DNA of 16,901 nt. Source: Alistipes sp. (GTDB taxonomy: Bacteria > Bacteroidota > Bacteroidia > Bacteroidales > Rikenellaceae). Each line of letters starts with the position of its first letter. The first letter of the stretch is position 1. Made by a program: the position numbers and the translations under genes. The stretch covers positions 1 to 16,901 of the forward strand of contig JAFZDR010000124.1 of the NCBI GenBank assembly GCA_017561105.1, written 5' to 3'. Under the pieces are notes generated by a model, which saw only the letters and a list, made by a program, of their open reading frames with translations, was not told the DNA's origin and ran no database searches. Below, in pieces: positions 6,717 to 14,912 of this stretch.

Positions 6717-9047
6717 ATGAAGAAGATTTCAATTTTATCGGCCGCTGCGTTACTCGTTTTCGGTGCAACATCGGCAGAGGTTAAGTACAAGCAGAGCGAC
6801 AAGGGCGACTTTATCGAGATTACCCAGCAGGGAGGTCGCACACTCGGCTATAGCCAAAATTCGGGTGTCAAAATTTTGGAGGTGGACGGCTATGCATTCA
6901 AGGATTTGAACCGCAACGGCAAGCTCGATAAATATGAGGATTGGCGACTCCCGTCGGAGGAGCGTGCCAAGGATTTGGCTGCGCAGCTCTCGATTGACGA
7001 GATTGCGGGTTTGATGCTCTACTCGTCGCACCAGGAGCTCCCTGCTCCCGAGACCGGAAAGAAAGCAAGCACCTACAATGGCTTGCCATTCAGCAAGGCG
7101 TACGCATCGCCCGAGGATATAACCGATCAGCAGAAGAAGTTTATCATCAAAGACAGGGTGCGTCATATCCTTCTCACAAAGATCCAGAGCCCTTATGTTG
7201 CTGCCGAGTGGAACAACAAGGTGCAGGCGTTGTGTGAGGGACTCGACCATGGTATTCCGGCAAATAACTCGTCGGATCCGCGTCACGGACTTATCGCAGA
7301 GGATGAGTTCAATGCAGGTGCAGGTGGCAAGATATCGGTTTGGCCTGGCTTGCTCGGTATGGCTGCAACATTCGACCCTGCAGTAGCACTCCGCTTTGGC
7401 GAGGTGGCATCGACCGAGTATCGCCACTTGGGTATGGCAACAGCCCTTTCGCCACAGATTGACCTTGCAACCGAGCCACGCTGGCGTCGCGTAATGGCAA
7501 CTTTCGGCGAGGGTTCGAAGTTGGCTACCGACTTTGCCCGTGCATATTCGGATGGCTTCCAGACCTCGAAGGGCGAGGATGCTCGCGAGGGCGCATGGGG
7601 TATGAATAGCGTAAACGCAATGGTTAAGCACTGGCCTGGCGGCGGCACAGGCGAAGCGGGTCGCGATGCTCACTTCTCATTCGGAAAGTATGCCGTTTAC
7701 CCTGGAAATAACTTTGAGGAGCACCTCCTTCCATTTACCGAGGGTGCCTTCAAGTTGGAGGGCGGTACCGAGCAGGCCTCGGCTGTAATGCCATACTACA
7801 CAATTTCGTATGGCCAGGACCCTTCGGGCAAGAATATAGCTAACGGCTATAGCGATTATATAATTAAGGATTTGCTCCGCACAAAGTACAACTACAAGGG
7901 TGTAATCTGCACCGATTGGGGCATTGTACGCGAGTATGCAGATCTTCACCGCAATACCGGCAAGCCTTGGGGCTTAGAGTCGATGCCTGAGGCTGAGCGC
8001 TACCTCACAGTGTTGATGGTGGGCGTAGATCAGTATGGCGGTATCAACAAGACAGACGGAATTCTTGCAGCATACGAACTCGGCAAGCAGAAATATGGCG
8101 AGAAGGCTATTCGCGCCCGCTTCGAGGAGTCGGCGGTACGCCTTTTGATGAATATCTTCCGCACAGGTTTGTTCGAGAATGCATATCTCGAGCCTGTAAA
8201 GAGCCAGGCTACCGTTGGTTGCGAGAAGTTTATGCGAGAGGGCTTCGATGCGCAGGTTAAGTCGGTCGTAATGCTCAAGAATCATGCACAGACACTTCCG
8301 CTCAAGGGTCGCTTGAAGGTGTACCTTCCAAAGCGTATGCAGGCAGGCGAGTACAGCCGTTGGGGTAATGCCGTAAAGGGCAAGCCATACGAGAGCTATG
8401 GCGTAAGCCTCAATGTCGTTAAGCAATACTTCGATGTGGTTGAAACTCCTGAGGAGGCAGATGTTGCACTCGTATTTATCAAGGCTCCAACCGTAGGTCG
8501 TGGCCACTACGAGTGGGATATTAAGGCGGGAGGTACAGGTTATGTGCCTATCTCGTTGCAGTATGGCGACTACACTGCCAAGTATGCTCGCAAGCAGAGT
8601 ATCGCGGGTGGTGACCCTAAGGAGAACTTCACAAACCGTACATACTTGGGCAAGAGCATCACTACCTACAACAAGGTGGAGATGGAGACCGTGCTCGAGA
8701 CACGCAAGGTAATGGGCAAGAAGCCTGTTATCCTCGCTATCTCGGCCGAGCGTCCGATGTGTTTCCACGAAATTGAGAAGTCGGCAGATGCAATTCTTAT
8801 CGGCTTCGAGGTTATGAATCAGTCGTTCTTGGAGATTATCGCAGGTAAGGCTGAGCCACAGGGCTTGCTCCCTGTGCAGATGCCTAAGGACATGCGTGCC
8901 GTAGAGGAGCAGTGCGAGGATCTTCCGTTCGACATGAGGTGCTACAAGGATGCCGACGGCAATGTTTACGACTACGCCTACGGTTTGAATTGGAGCGGTG
9001 TCATTAAGGATTGGCGTACCGAGAAGTATGCACCAAAGAAGAGATAA
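6717..9047 (+). CDS. Exported glycoside hydrolase family 3 enzyme, copy 1 (beta-glucosidase-like)
   Basis: 776 residues. GH3 enzymes remove terminal beta-linked sugars with retention of configuration; the substrate is not readable from sequence. A signal peptide spans 1-20 (cleavage after TSA), without a lipobox Cys, so it is probably periplasmic. Residues 63-74 form a full EF-hand-like loop (D63, N65, N67, G68, D71, E74) that may bind calcium. The (beta/alpha)8 domain follows, with DPRHG at 187-191, KH at 304-305 in KHWPGGG, a DAH triplet at 317-319, and the nucleophile D400 in VICTDW. The C-terminal part contains the alpha/beta sandwich domain. It lies 26 bases after the amidase and 18 bases before its paralogue. 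There is no SusC/SusD gene nearby, so this is not a typical polysaccharide utilisation locus. Confidence 0.9.
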   Translation: MKKISILSAAALLVFGATSAEVKYKQSDKGDFIEITQQGGRTLGYSQNSGVKILEVDGYAFKDLNRNGKLDKYEDWRLPSEERAKDLAAQLSIDEIAGLMLYSSHQELPAPETGKKASTYNGLPFSKAYASPEDITDQQKKFIIKDRVRHILLTKIQSPYVAAEWNNKVQALCEGLDHGIPANNSSDPRHGLIAEDEFNAGAGGKISVWPGLLGMAATFDPAVALRFGEVASTEYRHLGMATALSPQIDLATEPRWRRVMATFGEGSKLATDFARAYSDGFQTSKGEDAREGAWGMNSVNAMVKHWPGGGTGEAGRDAHFSFGKYAVYPGNNFEEHLLPFTEGAFKLEGGTEQASAVMPYYTISYGQDPSGKNIANGYSDYIIKDLLRTKYNYKGVICTDWGIVREYADLHRNTGKPWGLESMPEAERYLTVLMVGVDQYGGINKTDGILAAYELGKQKYGEKAIRARFEESAVRLLMNIFRTGLFENAYLEPVKSQATVGCEKFMREGFDAQVKSVVMLKNHAQTLPLKGRLKVYLPKRMQAGEYSRWGNAVKGKPYESYGVSLNVVKQYFDVVETPEEADVALVFIKAPTVGRGHYEWDIKAGGTGYVPISLQYGDYTAKYARKQSIAGGDPKENFTNRTYLGKSITTYNKVEMETVLETRKVMGKKPVILAISAERPMCFHEIEKSADAILIGFEVMNQSFLEIIAGKAEPQGLLPVQMPKDMRAVEEQCEDLPFDMRCYKDADGNVYDYAYGLNWSGVIKDWRTEKYAPKKR

Positions 9048-9065
9048 CAACTAAACTACTTGGCA

Positions 9066-11408
9066 ATGAAGAGAGGCTTTTGCATATTGGCCATAATATC
9101 CGCAGCGCTCACCGCCTCGGCACAGCCGAAGTGGGCGAAGTGCGACAAAGGCTCACATATTGTGATTACCCAGCAGGGAGGCCACACTCTTGGCTACAAC
9201 CAGAATTCGGGTGTCAAGATTTTGACCGTCGACGGCTTTGCTTTCAAGGATTTGAACCGCAACGGCAAGCTCGACAAGTATGAGGATTGGCGACTCTCGT
9301 CCGAGGAGCGTGCCAAGGATTTGGCATCGCAACTCTCGTTGGATGAGATTGCGGGATTGATGCTCTATAGTGCGCATCAGCAGATTCCGGGCAATGCCAC
9401 AGATCCGCTTCCTACAAAGCGAGGACACTACAACGGCCTGACTTTCAAACAGACGCGCGGCGTTGCGCCATCGGCATTGACCGATGAGCAGATCAAGTTT
9501 GTAGGCAAGGATTATGTGCGTCATATCCTTATTACAAAGGTGCAGAACGCATATACTGCAGCCGAGTGGAACAACAACTTGCAGGCTTTGTGCGAGAGTA
9601 TCGGACACGGCATTCCGGCAAACAACTCGTCTGATCCGCGTCATAGAGGCTCGAAGTCGGGCGATGAGTTCGACGCGGGTGGCGGCTCGCAGTCGGCATG
9701 GCCTTCGGCACTCGGTATGGCGGCCACTTTCGACCCTGCAAACATTAAGCGCTTTGCCGAGATTGCATCGGCCGAGTACCGAGCACTTGGTATCACAACT
9801 GCGCTCTCTCCACAATCGGACCTCTCGACAGAGCCCCGCTGGCGACGACTCTACATGGGTTATGGCGAGCACTCGGGACTTGTGGCAGATTGTGTACGAG
9901 CATACTCTGACGGATTTCAGACCTCAAGCGAGAAGCAGCGCATCGAGGGTGCATGGGGTCGTGAGAGCGTAAATGCCATGGCTAAGCATTGGCCGGGCGG
10001 AGCTACAGGCGAGGCGGGACGCGATGCTCACTTCGGAATAGGCAAGTATGCCGTATATCCCGGTAACAACTTCGAGGAGCACCTCGTACCATTCACCAAG
10101 GGTGCTTTTGCACTCGAGGGTGGCACCAAGCAGGTGGCTGCAATTATGCCATACTACACCATTTCGTACAATCAGGACCCAAGCGGTGAGAATGTAGGAA
10201 ATGCGCTGAGCAAGTATATGATTAAGGATCTCTTGCGCGGAAAATATGGTTACGAGGGGGTTATCTGCACCGATTGGCGCGTAGCCGAGAAGTATGTAGA
10301 TCACCGCACATCGAACGGCAAACCGTATGGTATGGAGCACCTTCCTGTCGAGGAATACTTCTACCGTGCGTTGATTCTCGGAGTCGATCAGTTCGGAGGT
10401 GTAAACTCGACCGAAAATATCAAGAAGGCCTACACACTCGGTGTTGAACGATTGGGAGAGAAGGCTATCCGCGAGCGTTTTGAGCTTTCGGCAGTGCGCC
10501 TGTTGCGCAACTTCTTCCGCGTGGGATTGTTCGAGAACCCATATCTCGAACCACATCGCAGCCAGGAGATTGTAGGTAATGCCGAGTTTATGCAGGCGGG
10601 TTACGATGTTCAGGTTAAGTCTATCGTCATGCTCAAGAACCACAACTCGACACTGCCTCTCTCGTCGAAAGCGAAGGTGTACATCGAGAAGCGCGAATTT
10701 GAGCCGCAGCGCGATTGGTGGACCGACAAAATTAAGGGCGGCGCCAAGGTCGGTTACGGCGTGAGCATAGATATGCTCCGCAAGCACCTCAACATAGTTG
10801 AGAATCCCGATGAGGCAGATTGTGCAGTGGTATTTATAGATGGTCCGACCGTGGGTCGTGGTCACTCGAATGCCGATATGGAGGCTGGAGGTAACGGATA
10901 TATTCCTATCTCGTTGCAGTATAGCGACTACATTGCCAAGTATGCCCGCAAGCAGAGTATCGCGGGAGGTGACATCTACGAGGATTTCACAAACCGCACC
11001 TATAGAAATAAGCGTACAACAACCGACAACAAGTACGAGATGGAGGCTGTCATTCGCGCCAAGAAGATGATGGGCAACCGTCCCGTTATTGTGGTTGTTC
11101 GCGTGAAGCGTCCGCTCGTGCTCGCCGAGATTGAGCCATACGCCGACGCTATCTTGTTGGGCTACGAGGTGCAAAATCAGGCCTATGTAGAGTTGATTAA
11201 GGGTAATGCCGAGCCTTCGGGTCTGCTCCCGATGCAGATGCCTAAGGATATGCGCACCGTGGAGCTTAACAAGGAGGATGTTCCGTTCGACTTGGAGTGC
11301 TATAAGGATGCCGACGGCAACATCTACAACTTCGGCTTTGGTTTGAATTGGAGCGGAGTAATCAAGGATTGGCGTACCGAAAAGTACGCCCCACGAAAGG
11401 TTAAATAG
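9066..11408 (+). CDS. Exported glycoside hydrolase family 3 enzyme, copy 2 (tandem paralogue)
   Basis: 780 residues from the ATG at 9066; the frame opens at TTG 9060, but ATG gives the cleaner signal peptide (MKRGFCILAIISAALTASA, about 19 residues). It matches copy 1 along its whole length, so it arose by duplication. The EF-hand-like loop (62-73), KHWPGG (307-312), DAH (320-322) and nucleophile D403 in VICTDW are kept. It differs in likely pocket loops: DPRHG becomes DPRHRGSKSG, the residue after TDW changes from Gly to Arg, and the loop after it (VDHRTSNGKPYG) differs. That suggests the pair has different substrates or linkages. A 32-base identical run with copy 1 (9243-9274 and 6897-6928) covers the EF-hand codons. 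It is followed 21 bases later by the MCE gene. Confidence 0.9.
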   Translation: MKRGFCILAIISAALTASAQPKWAKCDKGSHIVITQQGGHTLGYNQNSGVKILTVDGFAFKDLNRNGKLDKYEDWRLSSEERAKDLASQLSLDEIAGLMLYSAHQQIPGNATDPLPTKRGHYNGLTFKQTRGVAPSALTDEQIKFVGKDYVRHILITKVQNAYTAAEWNNNLQALCESIGHGIPANNSSDPRHRGSKSGDEFDAGGGSQSAWPSALGMAATFDPANIKRFAEIASAEYRALGITTALSPQSDLSTEPRWRRLYMGYGEHSGLVADCVRAYSDGFQTSSEKQRIEGAWGRESVNAMAKHWPGGATGEAGRDAHFGIGKYAVYPGNNFEEHLVPFTKGAFALEGGTKQVAAIMPYYTISYNQDPSGENVGNALSKYMIKDLLRGKYGYEGVICTDWRVAEKYVDHRTSNGKPYGMEHLPVEEYFYRALILGVDQFGGVNSTENIKKAYTLGVERLGEKAIRERFELSAVRLLRNFFRVGLFENPYLEPHRSQEIVGNAEFMQAGYDVQVKSIVMLKNHNSTLPLSSKAKVYIEKREFEPQRDWWTDKIKGGAKVGYGVSIDMLRKHLNIVENPDEADCAVVFIDGPTVGRGHSNADMEAGGNGYIPISLQYSDYIAKYARKQSIAGGDIYEDFTNRTYRNKRTTTDNKYEMEAVIRAKKMMGNRPVIVVVRVKRPLVLAEIEPYADAILLGYEVQNQAYVELIKGNAEPSGLLPMQMPKDMRTVELNKEDVPFDLECYKDADGNIYNFGFGLNWSGVIKDWRTEKYAPRKVK

Positions 11409-11429
11409 GGTATAAAGATTTGTTTGGAT

Positions 11430-12398
11430 ATGAAAAAAGAGGTTAAAATTGGAATTGTTGCCGTGGCCGTATTGCTTATGGCTTGGGCAGGTATTCGCTT
11501 TTTGAGCGGTCTTGATGTATTTGGTCGCAGCCGCACCTACACAGCACACTACGAGCAGGTAAATGGTCTGCAGGATGCTGCAACAGTGGTTATCAGCGGC
11601 GTAAAGGTAGGTCAGGTTACTGGCGTAGTGCTGAACACCGAACAGGGAGGTGTAGATGTTACACTCTCTATCGACAGCAAGTTCGACATCCCGACAGATT
11701 CGCGTGCAATGATCTTCAGCGCAGGTTTGATGGGTGGCAAGTCTATCGAGATTAAGCTTGGCGAGGCTAAAGAGTATTTGGAGTCGGGTGATGCTATTCA
11801 GACCGGCGTAACACTCGACATGTTCGACACCTTGGCAAACGAGTTGGGCGATATCAAGGTAAAAGTTTCGACCTTGCTCGACAACCTCAACCAGACTATC
11901 GAGGGTGTAGATTCGTTAATCGACGACAACTCGAAGAGCTTGACAAAGACTATCGCGAGCCTCAATGCTGTAATGGCTGACTTGAAGAAGTCTAACATTA
12001 TCGGCAATATCGACGGCTTCTGCGCTACACTCAACCAGAATGGAGCAAAGTTGGATAACATTATCACCGATATCAACTCGGTAACCAAGACTCTCAACGA
12101 GCAGAATGCAGGCGAGAAGCTTAGCCAGGCTATCAACGAGGTTAATACCCTCTTGGCAAAGGTTAACAGCGGTAGCGGTTCAATCGGCCACCTCGTTTCT
12201 GACGATAAGTTGTACAAGGAGTTGGCTCAGGCATCGCAGAACCTGTCAACCTTACTTGCCGACTTGAAGGAGAATCCAAAGCGTTACATCAATGTAACCG
12301 TATTCGGCACAAAGTCATACGACGAGAAGCAGGCTGACAAGGCGGCAAAGAAGGCGGCAAAGAAGGCGGTAAAAGAGGCAAAGAAGGCTCAAAAATAG
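11430..12398 (+). CDS. mlaD: MCE-domain protein, MlaD family (lipid transport)
   Basis: 322 residues from the ATG at 11430; the open frame begins at TTG 11424. MlaD-type proteins form rings at the inner membrane that pass phospholipids between membranes together with an MlaE permease and MlaF ATPase, neither of which is in the window. One membrane segment lies at 6-24, and the MCE domain at about 36-112 (ISGVKVGQVTGV, AMIFSAGLMGGKSIEI). A long helical coiled-coil-like region covers 130-280, followed by NPKRYINVTVFG (282-293), a motif I associate with Bacteroidetes MCE proteins. The tail 299-322 is an Ala/Lys repeat (KAAKKAAKKAVKEAKKAQK) encoded by a near 12-base DNA repeat. It lies 21 bases after the second GH3 gene and 9 bases before mutS2. 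The symbol is by family; the exact pathway is inferred. Confidence 0.88.
   Translation: MKKEVKIGIVAVAVLLMAWAGIRFLSGLDVFGRSRTYTAHYEQVNGLQDAATVVISGVKVGQVTGVVLNTEQGGVDVTLSIDSKFDIPTDSRAMIFSAGLMGGKSIEIKLGEAKEYLESGDAIQTGVTLDMFDTLANELGDIKVKVSTLLDNLNQTIEGVDSLIDDNSKSLTKTIASLNAVMADLKKSNIIGNIDGFCATLNQNGAKLDNIITDINSVTKTLNEQNAGEKLSQAINEVNTLLAKVNSGSGSIGHLVSDDKLYKELAQASQNLSTLLADLKENPKRYINVTVFGTKSYDEKQADKAAKKAAKKAVKEAKKAQK
12342..12388 (+). repeat. 12-base repeat encoding the Lys/Ala tail of the MCE protein
   Basis: GCGGCAAAGAAG occurs twice in tandem and is followed by two diverged copies (GCGGTAAAAGAG, GCAAAGAAGGC) at the 3' end of the MCE gene. It encodes repeated Ala-Lys-Lys units and could change length by slippage without breaking the frame. 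Confidence 0.6.
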
Positions 12399-12407
12399 TA
12401 ACTGACA

Positions 12408-14912
12408 GTGGTACCAAAGACGGTAATATATCCCGAGAACTTCGAAGCGAAGATAGGCTTTTCGACTATCCGCGAGCAGGTTGTTGCATTGTGCACAATG
12501 CAGCACGCCCGCGATATGCTTGCAAGTGAGGGGTTCACCAATGTCACACGCGAAGTGGAGCGTCGCCACTCGCTTGCCGAGGAGATGCGACAGATTCTTC
12601 TCACCGAGCGCGAAGCTCCGACCGAGGAGTTCTACGATATTGCCGAGATTGTCGAGAAGGCGAAGGTTGAGGGTACATTCTTAGAGGTTACAGAGGTTGT
12701 GCAGTTGGGCAGAGCCCTGATTTCTGCAGGCGACTTCGTACAGTTCCTGCACAAGAGCGATGCCGAGCGCTACCCTACTCTCACAAACCTTGCAAAGCCC
12801 GTAAAGGCTTTGTGGCATATCGTGGCCGATATCCGTCGCATCATCGACGACAACAATATCGTACGCGACAATGCTTCGGAGGAGTTGCGCAATATCCGCC
12901 AGCAGATCCGTCGTCACGAGGGGCAGGTTTCAAAGCGCCTACAAGCTATTTTGCAATCGGCAAAGTCGAGCGGCATTGTCGAGGCCGACGCCTCGATCTC
13001 TATCCGCGAGGGTCGTGCCGTAATTCCGGTTTCTGCGGGAAATAAGCGCAAACTTAACGGCTTTATCCACGATGAATCGGCTACGGGCAAGACCTTCTAT
13101 ATCGAGCCTGCCGAGGTGGTGGAGTTGAACAATTTGTTGCGCGAGTTGGAGTACGAGGAGCGCCGCGAGATTGTACGCATTCTCACCGCTTTCACCGAGG
13201 TTGTACGCGCCGACATCAAGGATGTGGAGCGCACTGAGGAGTTTATGGCGGTGGTGGATATGGTTCGCGCCAAGGCTCGTTGGGCTCTGGAGAATGGCGC
13301 AAGCAAACCTATCATCTCGCACGATGACCGTTTAGTGCTGCACACCGCAAAACACCCTCTTTTGGCGCAATCGCTCAAGCGTCATCGACGCGTGATTATC
13401 CCACTCGATGCAGAGTTGGATAATACGAAGCGCATACTCGTAATTTCGGGACCGAATGCGGGTGGAAAGTCGGTATGTTTGAAAACTATAGGCCTGTTGC
13501 AGTATATGTTCCAATGCGGTTACCCTATCACCGCATCGGAGGCGAGTGAGTTGCCTATATTCAACAAGGTATATATAAACATTGGAGATGAGCAATCCAT
13601 CGATAACGACCTCTCGACCTACTCGTCGCACCTTCTCAACATGAAGGCGATGGTGGCAGGGGCCGACAAGCATACGATGGTGCTTATCGACGAGTTCGGT
13701 TCGGGAACTGAGCCTGTGATTGGTGCAGCAATTGCCGAAGCGATACTCGAGAAGTTGGTGGCGAGTGGTTGCTATGGCGTTATCACCACCCACTACTCCA
13801 ACATCAAATACTACGCATCGAACCACGAGGGCGTAACTAACGGAGCTATGATGTTCGACGTTCAGAACATCCGCCCATTGTTCCGCCTTGAGTGCGGCAA
13901 GCCGGGTAGCTCGTTTGCGATTGAGATTGCACGCAAGATAGGACTTTCAGAGGATATTATCGCCTCGGCAAAGGAAAAAGCCGGCTCGGAGCATATCGAC
14001 CTCGAGAAGCAGTTGCGCGAGGTGGCACGCGACAAGCACTATTGGGCGCAGAAGCGTGAGCGCATCCGCCAGACCGACCGCAAGGTGGAGGAGATGGAGC
14101 AGGCATTGAGCGAGAAGCTCTCGACCATACGCGAGGAGCGTAATCGCATTATCCATGAAGCAAAGGCGCAAGCCAAGGAGTTGGTAGCAGAGGCTAACCG
14201 CCAAATCGAGAATACAATTAAGGGTATCCGCGAGGCGCAGGCGGAGAAGGAGCAGACCAAGCTCTTGCGTCGCGAGTTCGAGGATTTCCGCGAGGAGATC
14301 GAGAGCGACAACTCGGCAGATAACGAGCGTATCGAGCGCGAGATGGAGCGACTTCGTCGTCGTCAGCAGCGACGCGAGGAGCGCAAGAATAACCCTGCCG
14401 AGCCAAAGGCAGAGCAGCCGCAGCAGCCGATTAAGAAGACTCTACCGCTGGAGATTGGAGCCAAGGTGCGCCTTATGGGACAGAATGGTGTGGGTATCAT
14501 CAAGGAGATTCGCGGCAAGAGGGCGCAAGTGGCCTTCGGTGCAATTCTGACCACTGTCGAAACGGCGCGTCTGGAGGTTATATCCTCGGCAGAGTTCAAG
14601 CGAATGACCCGCCCCGAGACCCCTCGCACCGTTATTTCGGCCGACATTTCGCAGCGTCGATTGAACTTCCGCTCGTCGATAGATATTCGCGGAGAGCGCG
14701 TTATGGAGGCATTGGAGCAGGTGCAGAGCCTGGTCGATGATGCCTTGATGGTGGGTGTCAGCAGCGTTACAATCTTGCACGGCAAGGGTACGGGAGCGTT
14801 GAAAGAGGAGGTGCGTCGTTACCTTCGTTCGTTACCGCAAGTGGCGAGTGCTACCGATGACCACCCTGATCGTGGCGGCTCGGGTATAACAATAGTAACA
14901 TTTAAGGAGTAA
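12408..14912 (+). CDS. mutS2: Endonuclease MutS2 with C-terminal Smr domain
   Basis: 834 residues, slightly above the usual 780-800. MutS2 binds branched DNA and suppresses recombination; in Bacillus subtilis and relatives it also rescues collided ribosomes. The core and lever region spans about 10-320. The ATPase has Walker A GPNAGGKS at 348-355, Walker B VLIDEFGSG at 425-433, and the ABC-type TTHY at 460-463. A coiled coil runs at 525-660, then a Gln/Pro/Lys linker (661-679) and a small KOW-like strand region (680-725). The Smr nuclease domain is at 757-834 with DIRG (759-762) and HGKGTG (791-796). The start is GTG at 12408: an in-frame TAA sits at 12399-12401, and the next Met is too late. 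It lies 9 bases after mlaD and overlaps murF-alr by one base. Confidence 0.96.
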   Translation: MVPKTVIYPENFEAKIGFSTIREQVVALCTMQHARDMLASEGFTNVTREVERRHSLAEEMRQILLTEREAPTEEFYDIAEIVEKAKVEGTFLEVTEVVQLGRALISAGDFVQFLHKSDAERYPTLTNLAKPVKALWHIVADIRRIIDDNNIVRDNASEELRNIRQQIRRHEGQVSKRLQAILQSAKSSGIVEADASISIREGRAVIPVSAGNKRKLNGFIHDESATGKTFYIEPAEVVELNNLLRELEYEERREIVRILTAFTEVVRADIKDVERTEEFMAVVDMVRAKARWALENGASKPIISHDDRLVLHTAKHPLLAQSLKRHRRVIIPLDAELDNTKRILVISGPNAGGKSVCLKTIGLLQYMFQCGYPITASEASELPIFNKVYINIGDEQSIDNDLSTYSSHLLNMKAMVAGADKHTMVLIDEFGSGTEPVIGAAIAEAILEKLVASGCYGVITTHYSNIKYYASNHEGVTNGAMMFDVQNIRPLFRLECGKPGSSFAIEIARKIGLSEDIIASAKEKAGSEHIDLEKQLREVARDKHYWAQKRERIRQTDRKVEEMEQALSEKLSTIREERNRIIHEAKAQAKELVAEANRQIENTIKGIREAQAEKEQTKLLRREFEDFREEIESDNSADNERIEREMERLRRRQQRREERKNNPAEPKAEQPQQPIKKTLPLEIGAKVRLMGQNGVGIIKEIRGKRAQVAFGAILTTVETARLEVISSAEFKRMTRPETPRTVISADISQRRLNFRSSIDIRGERVMEALEQVQSLVDDALMVGVSSVTILHGKGTGALKEEVRRYLRSLPQVASATDDHPDRGGSGITIVTFKE

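Noticed and set aside
7974..9050. Long open frame on the minus strand opposite the first GH3 gene
   Set aside because: Antisense shadow of a well-supported gene; composition is Leu/Cys/His-rich without a recognisable fold.
6717..11408. A polysaccharide utilisation locus around the GH3 genes
   Set aside because: No SusC, SusD, sensor-regulator or other carbohydrate enzymes are nearby.
11409..11429. Possible promoter with TTTG repeats just before mlaD
   Set aside because: No TAnnTTTG match with correct spacing; the gap is only 21 bases and read-through from the GH3 genes is more likely.
9924..11549. Long open frame on the minus strand (541 codons) across the second GH3 gene
   Set aside because: It is antisense to a clear GH3 coding sequence, has no recognisable domain, and comes from the codon bias of the real gene.
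14904..14909. AAGGAG as a ribosome binding site for murF-alr
   Set aside because: Only 2 bases separate it from the ATG, too close for normal pairing; it is simply the last Lys-Glu codons of mutS2. The one-base overlap explains coupling better.
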